Below the pieces are notes generated by a model, which saw nothing but the letters and a program-made list of their open reading frames with translations, was not told the DNA's origin and did no database searches. A DNA stretch of 36,041 nucleotides from Patescibacteria group bacterium (lineage in GTDB: Bacteria; Patescibacteriota; Patescibacteriia; UBA1558; GWA2-36-10): contig JAQUKX010000002.1 of NCBI GenBank assembly GCA_028718865.1, positions 72,047 through 108,087 of the forward strand, in the 5' to 3' direction. The translations under genes were made by a program, and so were the position numbers. Of the stretch, positions 35,919 through 36,041 are shown piece after piece; the stretch's first letter is position 1; every line of letters begins with the position of its first letter.

Positions 35919-36041
35919 AAATTTATAGTTAATTATATTCTAACCCATTGTTGCTAATTAGAGAATAATTGTCCTAATTTCGGGGCGCCTGTCAAATGAT
36001 TACATTAAAATAAGACGGGGATTTACTCATACTTAATCACT

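Overview
The window is a compact, AT-rich bacterial chromosome segment. Its gene content and style (short non-coding gaps, partial dcw cluster mraZ-rsmH-ftsL-ftsI-murF, rplU without an adjacent rpmA, FISUMP-domain prepilin) resemble Patescibacteria/CPR; that placement is inference. Most of it is housekeeping: argS, dnaB, ybaB, recR, rplU, rplJL with an L10-type leader, the dcw genes, mltG, a manC-like gene, uppP, and a lower-glycolysis block pgk-eno-gpmI-gpmI with two tandem iPGM paralogues. Four tRNAs are visible: Asn-GTT, Lys-TTT, Val-CAC and Glu-CTC, all with encoded CCA. Accessory signals: (1) a large serine recombinase whose reading frame runs into the 3' end of tRNA-Asn; (2) three GC-rich single-gene units of unknown function (HTH protein, soluble orphan, secreted/anchored orphan) that share a near-identical promoter TTGACAAAAATRTAWAWWTRTGYTA, strong SD sites and, in two of three cases, a terminator U-tract fused to the -35 box; (3) a tRNA-Lys locus bracketed by partial direct repeats of its own 3' end (19 bp, perfect) and 5' end (23 bp, 1 mismatch), enclosing short palindrome-rich inserts; (4) hairpins that begin at the CCA end of tRNA-Lys and tRNA-Glu; (5) DnaA-box-like 9-mers next to a well-formed MraZ operator. 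No CRISPR array, rRNA or complete transposon was seen.
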